Position numbers and translations under genes: made by a program | Notes under the pieces: model-generated | What the model saw: only the letters and a program-made list of their open reading frames with translations | What the model was told of the DNA's origin: nothing | Database searches by the model: none | In this document: piece after piece, positions 6,801 to 10,755 of the stretch | Position numbering within the stretch: the first letter of the stretch is position 1 | Layout of the letters: each line of letters begins with the position of its first letter | From: Puniceicoccaceae bacterium | Lineage (GTDB): Bacteria; Verrucomicrobiota; Verrucomicrobiia; Opitutales; Coraliomargaritaceae | Reading direction: 5' to 3' | Length of the DNA stretch: 10,755 bases | NCBI GenBank assembly: GCA_003566795.1 | Contig: PXBU01000273.1 | Coordinates: 1 to 10,755 of the forward strand

Positions 6801-8364
6801 AACGGGTACGCCACTCGTCGCGGCTGAAGTCTGTTCCAGGCCGCTCGCGATACTCTCGAGCATGGCGAATGAGAAGATCACGGAAATCGATATCATTGTG
6901 GGCCAGGAGGTCGTCGCGCTCTTGCAGGCGCGCACGCCAGTACTCTAGCAATATACGCTCCACGCTCAAGTCCTCGATCCCGGAAAGCTGCGGCAACATT
7001 GTCAGCGCCAGCGCGCAGATCCTTGGATTACGCATAAAGGAGTTTAGGCGGGGTGGTAGGTTTGTAGGGTCGACGCCGTTCTTATGCATCACATCAGCGA
7101 ACTCTGAATCGTTGTAGTTGGCGACGTCGACGCGCATAGGAGTAATGTAAGTTGACAGCCGGGGGGCTATTTCTCGATCCCAGTAACCCTGTCGGCAGGT
7201 CGCGACCAAGACCCCTCCCACGTCACGCACGGCGGGCATTAGGTCCCGAAGAAGCGATGCCCACGCTTTGCCACTGGTCTCATTGAGGCCGTCAATAACT
7301 ACCGCGAACCGCTCTCGCGACTGCTCTCCCTGCGACCATCGTTCTAGCCGCCTGCGCCATCGTGCAATGGCAGCCTCGCCTCGGCTCCCGATTTGATGGG
7401 CAGCGAGGCGCGCTAGCATCTCGAACGGCTCGTCGCCAGGCGAAAGTTGATCAGCGATGCGCCCGGCGGATAACATCAGGATCGGCCTGGGGCTGGATGC
7501 GAGCCACCAGTTTGCAACTGCCCATGTCTTGCCGGACCCCTCACCGCCAAGTACCAGGACAAACGTGTCACCTTCCTCGTCCGATTTCGCCGCCTCAAAA
7601 GCGTCGGTGATCGCCTTCTGTACATTGGGTCGGTCCGCGTTCAGCGACTGCGCCTCTAGCGGTGCCAAGAACTGTGAAAATTGCCGCTGGGCGAGTCGGC
7701 GGCTGCCAAAGGTTTGCTCAAACCATTCGCCACCCTTCTGACGGAATGCATCGAGCCCGAGGATTCCCGGCGAGAGTTTGCCCTTGAGCTCCTTTAGGTG
7801 GGCGTCGAAAGTCGGGTCAGCAGCAACGTAATCTAGCCCGGTGGCGAATTCAGCGAGCTGAGTGGGCTTGAGGTATGGCTTCGCCCACCTTACGACTTCC
7901 CTTCGGACGGCCGCGAGCAATACGGCGAGCGGAGGGAGTCCCGCAGCGGTCCAATCGAGTGTGAGAAGGCTAATCCCGTTCTGGTCGAGTATGTCTTCAA
8001 GCTGGCGCTCCGTCGACTCGCTGATCTCGACGGTTGCCGCTAACACCCAGACATCGATGCCGTCGGCGAGGGCGAAGGATGCTAGCGTCGACTTTCCCAC
8101 GAGCTCTTGTAGCGGGACACTGTCACGATAACGCTTTGCTTCCATAGCGATTGCAAATGGCGCGTTTGGTGTGGCAGCGTCACGGCCAAACTGAGAACCT
8201 GAGCGCGCAAGCCGGAAGGTGAAGCCAGTAAACTTTGCCAGCGCCTGCGCCATGAGCCCCTCGAAGCCGGTAGGGCCGGCTGCTGGATCCCATAGGCGTA
8301 ATACGTCACGAAGGGCAGCTCGGACAGGGACGGGCAGGGTCGAGGGCGGCGAAACGGTGGACAT
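3802..8364 (-). CDS. Avs-like PD-(D/E)XK nuclease-STAND NTPase (1520 aa)
   Basis: Three regions are visible. Residues 30-100 form a PD-(D/E)XK (Mrr-like) nuclease: E35 in GFEGL, D62 in GRDA, and E75-A-K77 in AMEAKRY. Residues 265-480 form a STAND-type P-loop NTPase: Walker A GGEGSGKT (273-280), Walker B VVIDGLNE with D358, and VATCR (387-391) as a sensor-like strand; NPRICALALTMLPQL follows as the winged-helix border. From about residue 600 to the end is a long helical, HEAT- or TPR-like array without known motifs. Nuclease, STAND and a large repeat sensor make the plan of antiviral STAND (Avs/AVAST) proteins, which bind a phage protein, oligomerise and degrade DNA. That role is family knowledge; the phage target and Avs subtype cannot be read here. 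ATG 8364 is used; its ribosome binding site is weak (AGGGG 15 bases upstream). It lies 166 bases downstream of the DUF2971 gene. The frame is intact. Confidence 0.85.
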   Translation of the reverse strand: MSTVSPPSTLPVPVRAALRDVLRLWDPAAGPTGFEGLMAQALAKFTGFTFRLARSGSQFGRDAATPNAPFAIAMEAKRYRDSVPLQELVGKSTLASFALADGIDVWVLAATVEISESTERQLEDILDQNGISLLTLDWTAAGLPPLAVLLAAVRREVVRWAKPYLKPTQLAEFATGLDYVAADPTFDAHLKELKGKLSPGILGLDAFRQKGGEWFEQTFGSRRLAQRQFSQFLAPLEAQSLNADRPNVQKAITDAFEAAKSDEEGDTFVLVLGGEGSGKTWAVANWWLASSPRPILMLSAGRIADQLSPGDEPFEMLARLAAHQIGSRGEAAIARWRRRLERWSQGEQSRERFAVVIDGLNETSGKAWASLLRDLMPAVRDVGGVLVATCRQGYWDREIAPRLSTYITPMRVDVANYNDSEFADVMHKNGVDPTNLPPRLNSFMRNPRICALALTMLPQLSGIEDLSVERILLEYWRARLQERDDLLAHNDIDFRDLLIRHAREYRERPGTDFSRDEWRTRSGAVQRQDGREIANDLSDIEEGRFFDSLSKTYQFSKDALHFALGLLVADELGTATQDKRVDLDEALAEIIDPIRGFDTLADIMLAAIAVATLDSDYPNAAIAVLAKAWISLQNLMENATDALLPYVAARPNPFLDAFERRTTERDDGRFLRLLLYSASQRTAVGDALDARLECWLGTWSKTLPGSGGGSDQARRQAEHRQSIDEKLASLDDAERKWFGELCRERPCFTDLKMAAVLRLFGQPQARFARGVLAFAFAYKVAGHYFWPYEELAWALRLNRTDPGKLACAVHDAASQFSTAESSQLAKQVAACALRLLGTQNGEVEAEALSPRSTSSFGRKDDDDPLDPATECPEGIDNIASRLTAIDPELLWKQMGTTTEDHDLDRHLTRLTRFDPNGTRDLLDRIASTVLTRTGLPLRQLAWRLPWLTPILSEGTIAAVRQRIEDAVEDPSIMPVDDAEWMIGKMVECVLPSLDGCGQIELLQSLPPEAPYFLRYFAVARPLKGDIAAERLAAVIDGDPRILERTLLFLSSTTTEVTDALRELVMKCLKSAEYRVVAAAAELASRCDDSDLDDAVLDLNVPTDNDRSWRGPAIRAAISCAIARRQRVDLIEGIPVEHLDWVAARMPIARARLADTIEGIVGFLARPIRSDDPKDAIVELEVEDGLALSRFNLVDRGEEFDDPLEKLKVELSDTTGARFARRRRLLGQQLEKFLDSLASIDGLALARSPYTSGLKDLARHYGDRYAAWLRLILSLSDERSLSQVKNLGLTLAQSYAEFDPELSARVFAHLWGVNPCVTVLVGKARLSISCLMLFRAASSAEINTLRGTALKEAMNDRKIEHLVLAAEAANAGDWLAAFVDACFDSDPPADQALAITIASLRPRNDQSDEILGREWNSGFLGEIARIGKSRYQRAIHADYWFERASEAKEVHDRWCFIELGIAAADRRQLLNPPYNICPELRLMGADLEHRLAKAADEATKKAKESLYGLRRPAIHIEQMVP

Positions 8365-8397
8365 GCGGTATTTTAGAAGCCCCTAATTGAGCACAAT

Positions 8398-8423
8398 ATT
8401 CCCAGAAGCGATTTTTCGGGAAT
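8398..8423. other. Imperfect palindrome in the leader of the STAND gene
   Basis: ATTCCC-A-GAA (8398-8407) pairs with TTCGGGAAT (8415-8423) as nine base pairs with one bulged A, around a short loop. It lies 34-59 bases upstream of the STAND start codon, in the 166-base gap after the DUF2971 stop. It could be an operator, a leader hairpin or chance. There is no T tract on the minus-strand side that would make it a terminator. The rest of the gap has no visible gene. Confidence 0.25.
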
Positions 8424-8530
8424 GGACCAAGTTGGAAATCCAAAACGAACTATAAGCATCCCGCTGCCCGATTTCTAGAAGTACTTTATCGAGAGTCAGG
8501 CGATTTACGGACAGCTTTCTTGCCGCCTGA

Positions 8531-9319
8531 TCAAGGGTTGAGAACATGACGCTCCAGGCTATAAGTTCGATCTGAAATTGAAATTTGAGAAACTGTCAGT
8601 CCATGCACGCTCTCCCGAGCGATTCCTAAAGCAGCTTCAATGAGGTGCTCCGGAGCTTTGAATCCAAAGCAGACCTCCTTGACGACGCTTGGATCTACGC
8701 CGTAGTGTCCCTCGGACCGACCGTGGAAAATGACTCGCTGTTCTTGTTCTTGAGCCCAAACATTCGACTTGGTGAGGAAGACATGTTCGAGATAACTCCG
8801 CCGCGCGGCCTTGTCCTCGGCGATATCGTCGGATAAGTTCAAGACAGGTCTCTCGTTAGAATATGCAACGGGAAGCGGGTAGAACACTTCCTCCCAGGGC
8901 TCGCTAAAATCCACTCCAACAGCGAATCCCGATGCAGTGGTGGCGTAGTGCGCCCACATAGGCAAAGATCCCCAGTCGGGGTAGAAACAGAGAATGGGTA
9001 TTGCACCTAACTCTCGTCGCAAGGCCTCCTCGATTCCTGCCCGATACTGGTCGCTGTTCATGTAACCAGCACGTGCCTTCTCTAACACGTCATCCCGTGC
9101 AGCAGGATTACCAGTATGGAGATGGATCATTCGTTCAACCCGTCGCACTTGCTCGGAAATGGGTATATCGGTGTGCCTGAAGACAGGGTTTAGATCAAAT
9201 GGGTCATTGAAATTTCTCGAAGCAGGGCACCAAATCTTACCTTCAGCTACGATTTCCTCCAACTCCTGCTCCCGCTCAGGGAGATAGGGTCGATAACGCC
9301 AGAGAATGTTGGATGTCAC
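8531..9319 (-). CDS. DUF2971 family protein (262 aa)
   Basis: The motifs of the DUF2971 family appear in the usual order: NFNDPFDLNP (36-45), CFYPDWGSLPMWAHYA (111-126), GFAVGVDF (131-138), VAYSNERPVL (151-160) and a TKSNVW..EQEQRVI block (183-197). Length is normal for the family. The biochemical activity of DUF2971 is not established; the conserved NDPFD, CF...MWAHYA and W..E.E.R residues suggest a ligand-binding or catalytic pocket, which is inference. The start is GTG 9319, preceded by AAGGTG with good spacing. No signal peptide or membrane segment is present, so it should be cytoplasmic. It is the first gene of the minus-strand series DUF2971, STAND, HEPN. The ISL3 remnant begins only 25 bases upstream, so the original promoter has probably been displaced or lies inside the remnant. 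Confidence 0.82.
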   Translation of the reverse strand: MTSNILWRYRPYLPEREQELEEIVAEGKIWCPASRNFNDPFDLNPVFRHTDIPISEQVRRVERMIHLHTGNPAARDDVLEKARAGYMNSDQYRAGIEEALRRELGAIPILCFYPDWGSLPMWAHYATTASGFAVGVDFSEPWEEVFYPLPVAYSNERPVLNLSDDIAEDKAARRSYLEHVFLTKSNVWAQEQEQRVIFHGRSEGHYGVDPSVVKEVCFGFKAPEHLIEAALGIARESVHGLTVSQISISDRTYSLERHVLNP

Positions 9320-9344
9320 GGCACCTTATTCCTAGATTTAATGT

Positions 9345-9370
9345 GGCTCTTCGCGGTTTTGTCTGGGTTG
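9345..9370 (+). repeat. Putative left terminal repeat of the ISL3 element
   Basis: GGCTCTTCGCGGTTTTG followed by TCTGGGTTG has the GGCTCTTCGC start seen at ends of many proteobacterial ISL3 elements (from memory, not a search). It lies 46 bases before the transposase start. No partner repeat is found on the right. Confidence 0.5.
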
Positions 9371-9416
9371 ACCGGTTCGGATAGCCTACAGGCTGGCCCT
9401 GCTGAGAGTCCAGCCG

Positions 9417-10431
9417 ATGCACGACCGCTAGCTTTGCCGCCAGATTCTGGGTATCCAGGCGCTCTGGGCGGTTTCTGAGGTGGAAGTCGACCTGCCGGCA
9501 ACCTATGTGACCGTCCATATCCGACATTCCGGAGAGGGCGTGGTCTGTCCTGATTGCGGGGCGAGCAGTCCGGGCTACGGCGCCCGCGAGCGCAAGTGGC
9601 GACACCTGGATACCTGCCAGTACAAGACCTAGCTGGTCGCGCAGGCTCCGCGCGTACGGTGCCCGGATCACGGCGTCCATCAGGTGCCTGCGCCGTGGGG
9701 TGAGAGCAACAGTCGACTGACGGCGCTGTTTGAGGCTCTGGTGATTGACTGGATTAAGATCGGCACGATTTCGGAGGTGGCTGATCAGTTGGGTTTGAGC
9801 TGGTCGGCAGTCAGCGGTGTCCAGGAGCGTGCGGTGGCGCGCGCCCTGGCGCGTCGCGGTCAGGCATTTCTGCACTTGATCGGCATTGACGAGACGGCGT
9901 TTCAGCGCTGGCACCAGTAAGTGACGGTGATCAGCGGTGAATACCGGGTGCTTCACGTCGCCGACGACCGCAAGCGCTCCACGCTAGATGCCTGGTACGC
10001 CGCCCAGCCGACAAAGGCATTGGCTGGTCTGCGCACGGTGGCCATGGACATGTGGGCTCCGGTATATTGAGTCCACGTTGGCTCACGTTCCCGGCGCAGA
10101 CAACAAGATTGCATTTGACAAGTTCCATGTCGCCCAGCACCTCGGTGACGCCGTTGACAAGGTTCGCCGCAGCGAGCATAAGGCCCTGCTGGCGGATCAA
10201 GGCGGTTCGCTCCTGACCAAGAGCCGCTACCTGTGGCTGCAGCATCCCGACAATATGACCGACAAGAGCTGGGGCTGCCTCAAAGAGCTCAAATCTGCCA
10301 ACCTGAAGACAGCGCGGGCCTGGGCGATCAAGACCCACGCCATGTGCCTGTGGGGCTACAAGGGCAGAGGTTGGGAGCCCTCTGGACTGTTCACGACCCG
10401 CTTGCCGACGATCGCGAAAGCCGATCGGTAG
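9417..10431 (+). pseudogene. ISL3-family transposase pseudogene (three stops, one frameshift, corrupted 3' end)
   Basis: Reading from ATG 9417 gives a recognisable ISL3 transposase. It has an N-terminal zinc ribbon (CPDCG at codons 44-48, CPDH at 82-85), a helix-turn-helix (TISEVADQLGLSWSAVSGVQ), and the catalytic region with IGIDETAFQ (D158) and VAMDMWAP (D211). In-frame stops occur at 9429-9431 (TAG), 9630-9632 (TAG) and 9918-9920 (TAA). An extra base near 10059-10062 shifts the frame. The following frame continues correctly as YIESTLAHVPGADNKIAFDK, then HVAQHLGDAV and LKSANLKTARAWAIKTHAMC. After WGYKGRGW (about 10374) the family sequence is lost, so the catalytic glutamate and the usual C-terminal block are missing or garbled. 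This is clear, multi-step decay rather than sequencing error at one place. It reads away from the DUF2971 gene. Confidence 0.85.
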
Positions 10432-10755
10432 GAATCGTGAGCTCAATCCGAGACAATCAAAGGCCTTATCGGGGGATCAAGGTATTTCATCTCAAAGTGA
10501 AATCGGGAAATCCGAAGCCGCAAAACTAACAATATAATCAGTGCTTTAGGTAGCGCGGCCACTTTATGCTTCCTCACCGTGGCCATTTTATGCTTCCCCA
10601 ACCAGTTTACCCTCCGGGTGACCCATAGACTGGGAGTCGGGTGGTCGCATCGGGTCTGGGGTGACGCGAAAAGCTCTTGCGCCGGCGCTTTCTGGCTACT
10701 AGAGCTTCGGAGAGGAAGCTCACCTCAAGGCGCCGCCCGAATTGCCCTTCGAGGC
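10432..10755. other. No gene recognised; degraded mobile-element junction
   Basis: This stretch follows the ISL3 remnant. One plus frame is open to 10529 (ending NPKPQN) and may be frameshifted tail of the ISL3 transposase, but the similarity is too weak to claim. A minus-strand frame of about 50 codons runs from the window edge to TAA at about 10608 and contains an arginine-rich run (ARKRRRKSF); it matches nothing I recognise. The only clear structure is the pair of direct repeats at 10557-10597. Confidence 0.45.
10557..10597. repeat. Two 17-base direct repeats, possible IS21-family end
   Basis: GGCCACTTTATGCTTCC (10557-10573) and GGCCATTTTATGCTTCC (10581-10597) differ at one base and are spaced 24 bases start to start. 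On the minus strand they read GGAAGCATAAA(A/G)TGGCC. IS21-family elements carry multiple internal repeats of this kind near their ends, which bind the transposase. That assignment is from memory and no istA or istB frame is visible in the remaining 158 bases. If correct, the rest of the element lies beyond the window's right edge. Confidence 0.5.

Larger units (their letters stand above)
9345..10431 (+). mobile_element. Decayed ISL3-family element, right end lost
   Basis: A left end resembling ISL3-family termini (GGCTCTTCGCGGTTTTG) is followed by a broken ISL3 transposase. I found no matching right inverted repeat between 10400 and 10600, and the transposase similarity fades near 10375, so the right boundary given is only the end of the last readable frame. 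The element can no longer make its own transposase. Confidence 0.7.

Noticed and set aside
9276..9956. 226-codon minus-strand frame across the DUF2971 start and the ISL3 element
   Set aside because: It is antisense to the recognisable ISL3 transposase and overlaps the supported DUF2971 start; the sequence is low in motif content.
10233..10529. 98-codon plus frame overlapping the ISL3 pseudogene end
   Set aside because: Its first two thirds are a frame shadow of the transposase. The last third may be frameshifted transposase tail, but the match is too weak to annotate.
10440..10556. Search for an ISL3 right inverted repeat
   Set aside because: No sequence resembling the reverse complement of GGCTCTTCGCGGTTTTG is present here, so the element is treated as truncated.
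1..10755. CRISPR array, tRNA or rRNA
   Set aside because: No regularly spaced repeat series beyond the two-copy repeat at 10557-10597, and no tRNA-like cloverleaf or rRNA sequence was recognised on either strand.

Overview
The window looks like an accessory (defence or mobile-element) island on a chromosome or large plasmid of a Gram-negative bacterium, most likely a pseudomonadote. That inference rests on moderately GC-rich coding with Shine-Dalgarno-type starts, IS3- and ISL3-family elements of a proteobacterial type, and a putative exported protein with a single N-terminal hydrophobic segment. The exact genus cannot be read from the sequence. No rRNA, tRNA, CRISPR array or housekeeping gene is visible.

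Layout, left to right. Positions 1-222 hold the N-terminal part of a minus-strand gene that runs off the window; its motif resembles the uracil-DNA-glycosylase superfamily. A doubtful small minus-strand ORF (277-474) precedes it. A plus-strand gene (537-1595) encodes an unrecognised 352-residue protein with an N-terminal membrane or signal segment. From about 1859 to 9319 the host genes are all on the minus strand. In transcription order they are: a DUF2971-type protein (9319-8531); a 1520-residue protein with an N-terminal PD-(D/E)XK (Mrr-like) nuclease, a central STAND P-loop NTPase and a long helical C-terminus, resembling the Avs/AVAST antiphage sensors (8364-3802); and a small HEPN-type protein with an RNNLFH motif (reconstructed start 3666, end 1859). 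A complete IS3-family element (2331-3648) has split the HEPN gene after about six codons. Upstream of the DUF2971 gene lies a decayed ISL3-family element (9345 to about 10431). Its transposase has three in-frame stops, a one-base frameshift and a corrupted C-terminus. The right edge (10557-10597) carries two 17-base direct repeats that resemble the end of an IS21-family element.

Working hypothesis: DUF2971, PD-(D/E)XK-STAND and HEPN formed one co-directional module. The STAND protein would be the phage sensor and nuclease effector, the HEPN protein a possible RNase, and DUF2971 an accessory of unknown activity. In this copy the HEPN component has been inactivated or truncated by the IS3 element. 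The nuclease-STAND assignment is well supported by motifs. The idea that the three genes work together is inference from order, strand and neighbourhood.
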